From an uncultured Porphyromonadaceae bacterium (lineage in GTDB: Bacteria > Bacteroidota > Bacteroidia > Bacteroidales > Muribaculaceae), in contig CANRWW010000023.1 of NCBI GenBank assembly GCA_947643665.1, positions 1 through 44,757 of the forward strand: a DNA stretch of 44,757 bases. Reading direction: 5' to 3'. The notes beneath the pieces were generated by a model. It did no database searches. It was not told the DNA's origin and was given only the letters and a program-made list of their open reading frames with translations. The position numbers and the translations under genes were made by a program. This document shows positions 8,492-15,445 of the stretch, piece after piece. How positions within the stretch are numbered: the stretch's first letter is position 1; the number at the start of each line of letters is the position of its first letter.

Positions 8492-9421
8492 TTAATTTTG
8501 GTCTGGTGTTGAAGGTGGGGTCTGGGGGGCTTGTGGCATATTTTCCGGATTCATCATCGGGCGGTACATGTTGATGGTCATGGCGGTGATCATCTTTTCA
8601 TATACAGAGTTGAGTTGTTGCATGTAACGAGCCATTTTCTCGGTTTCCGCGCAGTATCGTGCGCTTGTTTCGGAAGATTTTTCATACATGTCCCGGATAT
8701 CCTTTATTCCGCGGTTTACACTGTCAATGGAGTCAAGTTGCGACGATACGCTCTTAAGCTGTATCTCGTAGATGGTATTAAGCCCAAGTATGTTGCGGTT
8801 AAGATTCTGCATCTGCTCCACATATCCGCTTGAACTTGCTGTTATATTGGCAGAGTTTTCGGTAATGGCTTTGTATGAGTCTAGGAGCACGTCGCTTACT
8901 TTGTTGAGGGAACGGGTAGTGTCTTGCAGGTGGCGAAGCTCGTTGGTCATCTCAGTGATCTGGGCCAGATAAAGCTGTGTGGCATCGGTCACCTGTGCCA
9001 TTACTTCTCCCGGGGAGGCGTTGGCGCCTAAAACGGGTGTAGGTATGTCGGCACGTGTACCTTGTGGCAATGTTGTGTTATGAGCACCGGAGATGCCGCC
9101 GTTTATGACTGCACCACCTGTATTGGTTCCGTTGAAATCAGGCTTATCTTCGGGATTGTCTGTATCGAATACGGGAAATATTTTTTCCCATTTGTATTCG
9201 CGTGGAGGCTTGTCAAATGCAGTCAGCATGAACATGAGCACCTCTGTACCCATACCGAGGGACAGAAGGAAGTTGCCTCCCGGCAGATGCAGGATCTTGA
9301 ACAATGCTCCCCATATTACGATCGCCGCACCGATGGAGTATGCGAAGTTGAAGAAACGCTGTCCTTTTTCGCTTGATATGAAGGCGCTCAGGCCGCGTTT
9401 GTATGTTTTGAACTTTCCCAT
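8492..9421 (-). CDS. gldL: T9SS motor protein GldL/PorL
   Basis: 309 residues. Two adjacent membrane helices lie at about 25-45 and 48-68 (AYSIGAAIVIWGALFKILHL and LLSLGMGTEVLMFMLTAF). The Lys in the first and the Glu in GTEV of the second match residues reported as needed for proton coupling in the GldLM motor. The rest (about 70-309) is cytoplasmic, with a Pro/Gly-rich linker near 90-130 and long amphipathic coiled-coil-like helices from about 135 to 280. It starts 18 nt after gldK, consistent with co-transcription. Confidence 0.95.
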   Translation of the reverse strand: MGKFKTYKRGLSAFISSEKGQRFFNFAYSIGAAIVIWGALFKILHLPGGNFLLSLGMGTEVLMFMLTAFDKPPREYKWEKIFPVFDTDNPEDKPDFNGTNTGGAVINGGISGAHNTTLPQGTRADIPTPVLGANASPGEVMAQVTDATQLYLAQITEMTNELRHLQDTTRSLNKVSDVLLDSYKAITENSANITASSSGYVEQMQNLNRNILGLNTIYEIQLKSVSSQLDSIDSVNRGIKDIRDMYEKSSETSARYCAETEKMARYMQQLNSVYEKMITAMTINMYRPMMNPENMPQAPQTPPSTPDQN

Positions 9422-9439
9422 TGTTTATAGTAAAGTGGT

Positions 9440-10888
9440 TTACTTCTTTTTGTTGAGTTGCTGCCCTTTGGCAAAGCCTATCTGCGAACGTACACACCGG
9501 AATCCGATATATGAACGTTGTTCATTCTGATACTCCCACATGCGTATGTCGCTGCGCACGTTGTGTGCCACGTCTTTCCATGAGCCACCACGCACGATCT
9601 TACGTTTCATTCTGTAGGGATCCTCGTCGGCGGCATCATACCGGTACTGCGGATTGAGGTCGCTGGTGAGTTTGCTTACCCCTTCGGTATAGGCTGTGGA
9701 GGTCCATTCGCTTACGTTTCCAGCCATGTCATATAGTCCGAAATCGTTTGGGGAATATGTGCCTACGCGGGATGTGATGAGGTGTCCGTCTTTTACATAG
9801 TTGCCGTCGTTCGGTTTGAAGTTTGCGTAGAAACACCCTTTGTCCTCGCTTATAGGGAGATCTCCCTCCCATGGGAACATATTGTCGTTTTCTCCGGCAC
9901 GGGCTGCGAATTCCCATTCCGCTTCGGTTGGCAGACGGTATGGCTCCACATATACGCCTTCTTTCCCAAGGGCACGTTTTAGGAAGTCTGTGCGCCAGTT
10001 GCAGAATGCGTTTGCCTGTTCCCAGCTGACTCCTACAACAGGATATTCACTGTAACCTCCATGGCTGAAATACATGCGCACGTATGGTTCGTTGTAGGCA
10101 TTTTCGAAGTCGTTCACCCATACCGTAGTGTCTGGATAAACGTTCACGATATAAGTGTTAAGGAAATCGTAATCACCTGTAAGGCCTCGCGAGATGGTCT
10201 GACGTATTATTTCTCCCTCGTCGTTTATAAACGCGGTGTCTTTGGAAATAACAGGTACGTCGGTGGGTGTCGGGCGGTCCGTATTGTATTCGCGCCGGCG
10301 TGGATTCAGGCGGTTTTTGCGTTTTGCCGCTTCTGTATGGTTGAATATCTCGTAGCGGTAATTCAGTTGTTCGGGATCAAGCTCCCTTGCACCGGTAATA
10401 GGGTTGGTGCGGTACACGCTTTCTATAGCGCGTGCTTCGTCTTCTCCCGGATTGCGCCAAGGAATTGGTTTGTTCCAGTTGAGATGCGGTTTCACGGGGT
10501 TCCCTTCGCGGTCTTCCTCTATTTTATATTCTTCGTTTCCACCATAGGCTGGATCTGCGAGGCGTTCACGGATTATGGAGTCACGCACCCAGAATACGAA
10601 TTGTTTGTATTTGGAGTTGGTAATTTCTGTTTCATCCATCCAGAAGGCGTCAACCGACATTCCTTTCGGGTCTGCGGCGAGATTCCATGCGCTGTCTGCT
10701 TTCTGCGGTCCCATCTCCATGGAACCTCGGCTCACCAACACCATGCCATATGGGGTAGGTTCGGCCCAGGCGGTGCCGCCTATGCCTGTAACCTCTCCTC
10801 CGCTTGATGTGCGTGCGCCGGCGGCACATGATGCTACCAGCGCGCCGATTGCTACCGGCAAGAGATATAACGAAACATTCTTCTTCAT
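9440..10888 (-). CDS. gldK: T9SS lipoprotein GldK/PorK
   Basis: 482 residues. A lipoprotein signal peptide ends at the lipobox VASC (Cys near residue 21). The body is an FGE-sulfatase (SUMF1-like) fold: RLPTEAEWEFAARAG, DMAGNVSEWT and IVRGGSWKD, ending in a YIGFRCVR strand. In T9SS, GldK/PorK is not an enzyme but forms the lipidated periplasmic ring with GldN. The residues after the Cys (AAGAR) lack the acidic surface-export signal seen in the PUL lipoproteins of this window, in keeping with a periplasm-facing location. It is followed by gldL and preceded by the porP/sprF-like gene. Confidence 0.95.
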   Translation of the reverse strand: MKKNVSLYLLPVAIGALVASCAAGARTSSGGEVTGIGGTAWAEPTPYGMVLVSRGSMEMGPQKADSAWNLAADPKGMSVDAFWMDETEITNSKYKQFVFWVRDSIIRERLADPAYGGNEEYKIEEDREGNPVKPHLNWNKPIPWRNPGEDEARAIESVYRTNPITGARELDPEQLNYRYEIFNHTEAAKRKNRLNPRRREYNTDRPTPTDVPVISKDTAFINDEGEIIRQTISRGLTGDYDFLNTYIVNVYPDTTVWVNDFENAYNEPYVRMYFSHGGYSEYPVVGVSWEQANAFCNWRTDFLKRALGKEGVYVEPYRLPTEAEWEFAARAGENDNMFPWEGDLPISEDKGCFYANFKPNDGNYVKDGHLITSRVGTYSPNDFGLYDMAGNVSEWTSTAYTEGVSKLTSDLNPQYRYDAADEDPYRMKRKIVRGGSWKDVAHNVRSDIRMWEYQNEQRSYIGFRCVRSQIGFAKGQQLNKKK

Positions 10889-10951
10889 ATGGTGATTATC
10901 CTCTTGTTATTCAAGTTCTTTTGATCATTCCAGCCGTCGGTATGGCCGTTA

Positions 10952-11974
10952 TTACATTATTCGGATGCTTTTATGGCGGTGCTTGTTTTTGTCGGAAAGA
11001 TCCAGTTTTAGGCTGTATCCTGCAAAAATCTCATGGCTTCCTGAGGAAGCCTTGGCAATTGCCGACGTAGGGTAGTCATAACTATAGCCGATATAGAAAT
11101 TCTTGAACTCTGCCGAGAGTACAAGATATATGGCATCGTTCCATCTGTATCCAAGACCTGCGGTAAGGAATTTGTTGTAACGGCAACGGGCTGTGGCTTC
11201 CCATGTGGTGAATGTAAAATCTGTTTTTACAAGCACTGATGGCATCACTTCAAATAACGTGTTTTTTACGGGAATATTGCTTCCCGCCATGAAATATAGT
11301 GTGCGTCCCATCTGGAACTCGTAGTTTTTTTCATTGCCGTTCTCGCCGCTTTCAGCGTTCATTTTCATTGACGGCGAATTGAGGTGTGTGCCGGAGACTC
11401 CTGCCCAGAACCATTTGTGGGTGTAGAGTATGCCGGCTCCCACATCGAAAGCATTGCCGCGTATGTCCTGTTTGGGTATGGCATTGTCGTCGGGTTGATG
11501 GTAGTCGTCACCATCAGGGATATATACTTCGGTACCTTTGAACGACTGGTCTATGAATCCTATCTGTGCGCCTATTGACAGTGTGCCTTTAAAAAGTTTC
11601 AACTTGTATGCGATCTGTGCGCCGAGCGTAAGGCTGCTGAACAGTCCCATGCTTTCCTGTTGCATTACGATGCCTGTCCCGAAACGTTTTCCCAGGAACT
11701 TGAAGGGCATGTCCGCGGCCACCAGAAATGTCTGCGGGGCTTTTTTTATGCCTACCCATTGCAAGCGTGCACCTCCACGTATTTTCAGCAGATCGGTGGT
11801 GCCGATGGCGCCGGCGTTGTAGTAGTTCTGTATTTCGTAATATTGCGAGAATTGCGCGTCTGACTGGGCATTCGCCTTGGCTCCCGCAAGCAATAACAGG
11901 ATTAATCCCATTGTCCTGTAAAGGATGCCGGTACGCAGGATTCGTGAGGGTTTTATGTGGCGTGTTGTATGCAC
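10952..11974 (-). CDS. porP: T9SS outer-membrane protein, PorP/SprF family
   Basis: 340 residues. The hydrophobic core of the signal peptide is MGLILLLLAGAKANAQ, which begins at residue 22, so the true start could be the Met at 11911; the longer form simply has a basic n-region. The mature start SDAQFSQYYEIQNYYNAGAIG is the hallmark of the PorP/SprF family, followed by a 14-strand-like barrel. PorP is a periplasmically anchored outer-membrane beta-barrel needed for T9SS export. It sits directly upstream of gldK as in Porphyromonas, with a 63-nt gap, and 51 nt after porT. Confidence 0.92.
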   Translation of the reverse strand: MHTTRHIKPSRILRTGILYRTMGLILLLLAGAKANAQSDAQFSQYYEIQNYYNAGAIGTTDLLKIRGGARLQWVGIKKAPQTFLVAADMPFKFLGKRFGTGIVMQQESMGLFSSLTLGAQIAYKLKLFKGTLSIGAQIGFIDQSFKGTEVYIPDGDDYHQPDDNAIPKQDIRGNAFDVGAGILYTHKWFWAGVSGTHLNSPSMKMNAESGENGNEKNYEFQMGRTLYFMAGSNIPVKNTLFEVMPSVLVKTDFTFTTWEATARCRYNKFLTAGLGYRWNDAIYLVLSAEFKNFYIGYSYDYPTSAIAKASSGSHEIFAGYSLKLDLSDKNKHRHKSIRIM

Positions 11975-12025
11975 GGTGTCTGTGTTGGTTCTGTGTATGA
12001 TGGTAGTAAGGATTGGGGGTATGCA

Positions 12026-12766
12026 TCATTCAAAGTAGAAAGTCAATACAACCATATTGCTTGTGGCTTTCTTGAGCGAATTTGACACCCCGAGGCGTAA
12101 TGGATCATCAACAAGATCCGGACGGTCATGCTGTATGGCATCTGTAAGTCCGAAACAGAATTTCAGTTCCGGTATAAGTTTGAAATAGGGGAGATACAGG
12201 TCGCATCCGAATCCCACCGACACGAAAAAGTCAGAAGTATTGGTGCGCAGGAAGTCGGCTCTCTTTTTCATCACGTCGAAAGCCGGCATTACGCCAGCCA
12301 CCATGTATGGGCGTATGTTTCGCATGCGAAGTGAGGAAAATTTTATGTCGATCGGGGCTACCAGATAAGCGGATTTTATATCTTGTTTCTGTTCGTCACC
12401 GTTTGTAGTGTCTTTGAAACGCACCATGCGGTTGCCGAAATATATGCCTGGGGTTACACGCAAGCTAAAATATTCGTTGAGTCTCAGGTTGAACAGGCCG
12501 TTGACGCAAAATCCGGGGGAGAAGGATGGTTGCTCCATGAACCATGTGTTGCCTTCTGCTGTGACGAATCCGTTGTGGTGGAAATTGAAGTCAAACGTGT
12601 TTATACCTACGGAGAACCCGAGGTGCCACCGACGCATGTCGCTGTATGGACGGTTTATTATCTTGTCGTTGAGTTTTGCGGCATAAGATGATGGAGCTGC
12701 GAGGACAAACGCCATCACAGCCATAAATGCCGCACCTATATGTCGTAGTGATATGTATTTCATCAA
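12026..12766 (-). CDS. porT: T9SS outer-membrane protein PorT
   Basis: 246 residues. Signal peptide at about 1-29 (cleavage after SSYAA). The mature protein is a small beta-barrel (outer-membrane beta-barrel/PorT type) with strands such as WHLGFSVGINTFDFNF, YFSLRVTPGIYFG and MVVLTFYFE and an aromatic C-terminal region. PorT was first found in Porphyromonas gingivalis as a factor needed for export of gingipains. It is the first gene of the six-gene T9SS operon here; in P. gingivalis porT is at a separate locus from porPKLMN, so the linkage is a useful context marker. The mild uncertainty is the family, since several small barrels look alike. Confidence 0.85.
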   Translation of the reverse strand: MMKYISLRHIGAAFMAVMAFVLAAPSSYAAKLNDKIINRPYSDMRRWHLGFSVGINTFDFNFHHNGFVTAEGNTWFMEQPSFSPGFCVNGLFNLRLNEYFSLRVTPGIYFGNRMVRFKDTTNGDEQKQDIKSAYLVAPIDIKFSSLRMRNIRPYMVAGVMPAFDVMKKRADFLRTNTSDFFVSVGFGCDLYLPYFKLIPELKFCFGLTDAIQHDRPDLVDDPLRLGVSNSLKKATSNMVVLTFYFE

Positions 12767-13047
12767 CTATGCCTGCAATGTCTTATGCGGAGAAGGCTCT
12801 TGAATAATCTTTTGTGCAAGATCCGTTTTGTGCAATCTCCAATAGTTTTAACGTATCTTCTCTTGATTTATTGCATGTGTGGCATGTGGAGGAGACTTTG
12901 CGCAGAGTAAACGAAATATGGGACAAATGATTAAAAGATGTTAACACTGGTGCTGCGAGGGTTTGTAATTTGTTAACCTATAGCAACAGAGGTTAATGGC
13001 TTTTGCCAGGTGTATTATGAATTAAGATATATGAGAATTGTAAATAT
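12767..13047. other. Divergent intergenic region, porT / small lipoprotein
   Basis: Must hold the T9SS operon promoter (minus) and the lipoprotein promoter (plus). No full TTTG/TAnnTTTG pair was found on either strand. A hairpin with perfect 7-bp arms (12973-12979 and 12990-12996, TTAACCT/AGGTTAA) lies 52 nt before the plus-strand gene and could be an operator. Confidence 0.4.
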
Positions 13048-13515
13048 ATGAAGATGAAATCAATAGAATCGTTGGAAAGGTACCGGAAATGTGGAGGTAA
13101 GGATCGTGAGGTTTTGGCTAAAACCATGGGGCGTCTTGTTGCGCTTGCAATAATTCTTGTGGGTGCTCTTGTTGTTGCTGTAGGTATGAGCGCTTGCCAT
13201 ATGGATGACGATGATGATCCTGATTCAGACTGGTATCTCAGCGGTGTCTGGGCTGATACGGAATATCCGGACGAAGTCATGGTATTTTATGGAGACGGCA
13301 CCGGTTATTGGCAGTCTGATTCAACAGGCGATTATCTTGATTTTGATTACTATTGTTATGGTGACAATCTATTTTTTACCTTTTATCCTTTCGGTGCACC
13401 GTCTTACAATATCAACTGTTATATTGTTATGAATGGTGCCAGAAGGATGTCCATCACATGGCCGCCATCGTCAATGTTCGGATCTGTAACCATAGATTAT
13501 TATAAGATAAGGTAG
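13048..13515 (+). CDS. Small acidic lipoprotein of unknown function
   Basis: 155 residues if started at 13048. The hydrophobic signal runs from residue 30 to 48 and ends in the lipobox MSAC (Cys50), so an in-frame ATG at 13126 (MGRLVALAIILVGALVVAV) gives a more typical lipoprotein signal peptide of 23 residues; the start is open. The Cys is followed by HMDDDDD, an acidic run like the Bacteroidetes surface-export signal, so surface display is likely. The mature domain, rich in Tyr, Asp and Gly (WYLSGVW, DGTGYW, DFDYYCYGDN), resembles short lipocalin-like single-domain lipoproteins, but no family was firmly recognised. Confidence 0.65.
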   Translation: MKMKSIESLERYRKCGGKDREVLAKTMGRLVALAIILVGALVVAVGMSACHMDDDDDPDSDWYLSGVWADTEYPDEVMVFYGDGTGYWQSDSTGDYLDFDYYCYGDNLFFTFYPFGAPSYNINCYIVMNGARRMSITWPPSSMFGSVTIDYYKIR

Positions 13516-13557
13516 GCAGTGCGGTGGTGTTGATTCCCGTATTGTGATATTCCGCCA

Positions 13558-13589
13558 TTTGCCTGTTTTGATAAGATTTGGTAACTTTG
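13558..13589 (+). promoter_or_regulatory. Bacteroidetes-type promoter for the queuosine-precursor transporter
   Basis: TTTG at 13558-13561, 20-nt spacer, TAACTTTG at 13582-13589. The start of transcription would fall at about 13595, inside a long palindrome and about 55 nt upstream of the riboswitch-like element. Confidence 0.7.
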
Positions 13590-13627
13590 CACATTGGAAA
13601 CCGGATGATCATCCGGTTTCCAATGTG
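13590..13627. repeat. 38-nt perfect palindrome at the predicted transcription start
   Basis: The 38 bases from 13590 to 13627 equal their own reverse complement (19-bp arms; centre GATC at 13607-13610). It begins right after the -7 box and is followed by TTTCTTAT. It could be a DNA operator, a 5' UTR hairpin, or a terminator of the upstream lipoprotein gene. Confidence 0.75.
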
Positions 13628-13650
13628 TTTCTTATATAGTTAATAAAATC

Positions 13651-13679
13651 CGAGTGCTTGCTACCTCGTTAAAAACAAG
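13651..13679 (+). promoter_or_regulatory. preQ1-I-like riboswitch
   Basis: The RNA fits the compact H-type pseudoknot of preQ1 class I. P1 is CGAG (13651-13654) with CUCG (13665-13668); the 10-nt loop UGCUUGCUAC lies between; an A-rich tail UUAAAAA follows; CAAG (13676-13679) can pair with CUUG (13657-13660) as P2. The arrangement matches the Thermoanaerobacter tengcongensis aptamer in loop length (10 nt), the U after P1, the C at the end of the loop that pairs with preQ1, and the GUUAA...ACAAG tail. The adjacent gene is a YhhQ queuosine-precursor transporter, an expected target. P2 ends one nt before the ATG, so ligand binding would hide the start region and block translation. Confidence 0.75.
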
Positions 13680-13680
13680 A

Positions 13681-14424
13681 ATGATGAAAAAGGATAATGA
13701 CTCTGTTCTGCCCGGAGTGGGCAGCTCCGCTTCTTCTCAACTTACTGTAATATTCATGCTCCTGTCAGTGCTCTTTGTGGTGTGCCTGATAGTGTCTAAT
13801 TTGATAGAGATTAAAACTGTGGATCTCGGATGGTTTACCATAACCGCCGGGGTGATAGTTTTTCCGGTATCCTATATAATCAATGACTGTGTGGTGGAGG
13901 TATATGGTTTCCGCAAGGCTCGTCTTATGATCTGGACAGGCTTTGCCATGAGTATTCTTGTGGCCCTGTTCCTTCAACTGGCCATAGCTTTGCCTGGTGG
14001 CGCACAATGGGAAGGGCAGGCTGCGATGGAAGCTGTTTACGGGAGCGTGCCCCGCATTATGGGTGCGAGCTTTGCGGCGTTTATATGCGGTTCCATGGTC
14101 AATGCTTATGTGATGAGCCGCATGAAAGCGTCGGCAGGCAAGCATATGCATACCCGTCGCAGTTTTTCTATGCGTGCGGTGGTTTCTACATTGTGGGGTG
14201 AAGGTGTGGACTCGCTGGTGTTTTTCCCTATAGCTTTCGGCGGCGTTCTGGATTGGGGCACGGTATTTTCCCTTATTATAAGCCAGGCGCTGCTAAAAAC
14301 TTTATATGAGATGATGGTATTGCCGCTTACAATTGTGATCGTGCGAAAATTGAAAGCGGCTGAACGTCTTGATACGGTTGATTGCAACATAAGCTACAAA
14401 TGGTGGCGGCTAGCAGATATATGA
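13681..14424 (+). CDS. yhhQ: Queuosine-precursor (preQ0/preQ1) transporter, YhhQ family
   Basis: 247 residues from ATG 13681 (a second ATG follows at once). The frame is open from a GTG at 13654, but that lies inside the riboswitch-like element, so 13681 is chosen. Five or six membrane segments are visible; family features include CLIVSNLIEIKTV, FPVSYIINDCVVEVYGFRKA and the C-terminal ISQALLKTLYEMMVLPLT. YhhQ (VUT/PF02592) proteins import 7-deazaguanine precursors of the tRNA nucleoside queuosine across the inner membrane. Regulation by preQ1 is suggested by the preceding aptamer. No queuosine biosynthesis genes are adjacent, in agreement with a salvage role. Confidence 0.9.
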   Translation: MMKKDNDSVLPGVGSSASSQLTVIFMLLSVLFVVCLIVSNLIEIKTVDLGWFTITAGVIVFPVSYIINDCVVEVYGFRKARLMIWTGFAMSILVALFLQLAIALPGGAQWEGQAAMEAVYGSVPRIMGASFAAFICGSMVNAYVMSRMKASAGKHMHTRRSFSMRAVVSTLWGEGVDSLVFFPIAFGGVLDWGTVFSLIISQALLKTLYEMMVLPLTIVIVRKLKAAERLDTVDCNISYKWWRLADI

Positions 14425-14685
14425 ATGAGCCATGGCCGGCCGTGGCATTCCTGTCAGTCTCCTATTACGGATAACGTATGCAGTATGGCGAATGGTGCTT
14501 CTGCATAATGGGTTTATTTCAAAAAAATTAGCGATTTTTCATTTGAAATAGCGCATGAATGAAAAAAAAGTGCGATATTTGCACTTGCAAAATCGGCATG
14601 AGGTTATTTGGAGCTGTTATTGGCTTAGTAATCGGCTGTTTAAGTAAATTATAAATATAACATATATTAATCATAACTGACAACT

Positions 14686-14958
14686 ATGACTAAAGCAGAA
14701 ATCGTAAACGAGATTTCAAAGACGACAGGTATTGAAAGAGCGGCAGTTCTGGAAACCATTGAGAAATTCATGGAAGTAGTAAAAGACTCACTTTCTCATG
14801 GAGAGGCTGTATATCTTCGTGGTTTCGGTAGCTTCATTATCAAGACACGTTCACAGAAGACTGCACGTAACATTTCCAAGAACACCACCATCATAATCCC
14901 TGAACACAAGATTCCGGCATTCAAGCCTGCAAAAGTGTTTATGGACGATGTGAAATAA
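14686..14958 (+). CDS. hup: HU-family DNA-binding protein
   Basis: 90 residues, the normal HU length. It begins MTKAEIVNEISKTTGI and has the core GEAVYLRGFGSFIIK, where the RGFGSF turn is diagnostic, and the DNA-clasping beta arm from about 53 to 76 (QKTARNISKNTTIIIPEH), followed by IPAFKPAKVF. HU is a homodimeric nucleoid protein that bends DNA. The 261-nt upstream region must hold its promoter; only an imperfect box (GATATTTG at 14574-14581) was seen. The order HU, small basic protein, RNase E/G is shared in many Bacteroidetes, to my knowledge. Confidence 0.95.
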   Translation: MTKAEIVNEISKTTGIERAAVLETIEKFMEVVKDSLSHGEAVYLRGFGSFIIKTRSQKTARNISKNTTIIIPEHKIPAFKPAKVFMDDVK

Positions 14959-15022
14959 CATAAGGCATCAGTAGCGTCTTAATGATATTTCCCGTTGTAT
15001 AACTTTTTAAAAATTCATTGAT

Positions 15023-15112
15023 ATGCCAAGCGGAAAGAAAAGAAAAGGCCACAAGATGGCTACCCACAAGCGTAAAAAACGTCTTCGCAAGAATCGCCAC
15101 AAGAAGAAATAA
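15023..15112 (+). CDS. 29-residue basic protein, COX24/AURKAIP1 (bS22-like) family
   Basis: ATG 15023 to TAA 15110-15112. The protein reads MPSGKKRKGHKMATHKRKK, then RLRKNRHKKK: 17 of 29 residues are Lys or Arg and four are His. The KMATHKRKKRLRKNRH block is the signature of the COX24_C/AURKAIP1 domain, shared by mitochondrial ribosomal protein mS38 and the actinobacterial ribosomal protein bS22, so a place on the small ribosomal subunit is likely. It lies between HU (64 nt) and RNase E/G. It is shorter than common ORF cut-offs and easily missed. Confidence 0.85.
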   Translation: MPSGKKRKGHKMATHKRKKRLRKNRHKKK

Positions 15113-15445
15113 GAAGTTCTGATGCAAGTACCTGATGCCAGGATTGTAACTGTCATACCACCGGCTTCCGATACTTTGCCCAGACTGCTTACGATACGGA
15201 ACAAACTTTTATGTGGCCGATTATCCCTCAAGGGCAATCGCAGGTCGCATCAAAGTTTGTTTCTGTATATTCCAGCCGGCATGCCGTTTTTCCGGTGCCG
15301 GCAGTATCAGTTCCTATAGAATGTGTTTCTGGCTGGTTGCAAGATCGCATGTAAAGTGGTCCTGCGATTATTATAGTATTTTTATATGGCCGGATATGCA
15401 TGCTCCTGCAATTCATAATATATTACATATTCATAAATCCACTTA
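15113..15445. other. 333-nt gap before RNase E/G
   Basis: No gene is supported. An open frame at 15122-15319 (65 codons) has a composition with no recognisable domain. Around 15283-15304 an inverted GCCGGCA/TGCCGGC could form a hairpin but has no T run. The region may be a long 5' UTR or hold the rng promoter; RNase E is known to autoregulate through its UTR in E. coli, so this is a plausible place for control. Confidence 0.35.

Noticed and set aside
13654-13680. GTG start for the YhhQ transporter at 13654
   Set aside because: These codons lie inside the riboswitch-like pseudoknot; the ATG at 13681 gives the expected protein start.
15122-15319. 65-codon open frame after the COX24-like gene
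   Set aside because: No domain, odd composition, no start signal, and open frames of this size are common on both strands here; treated as noncoding.
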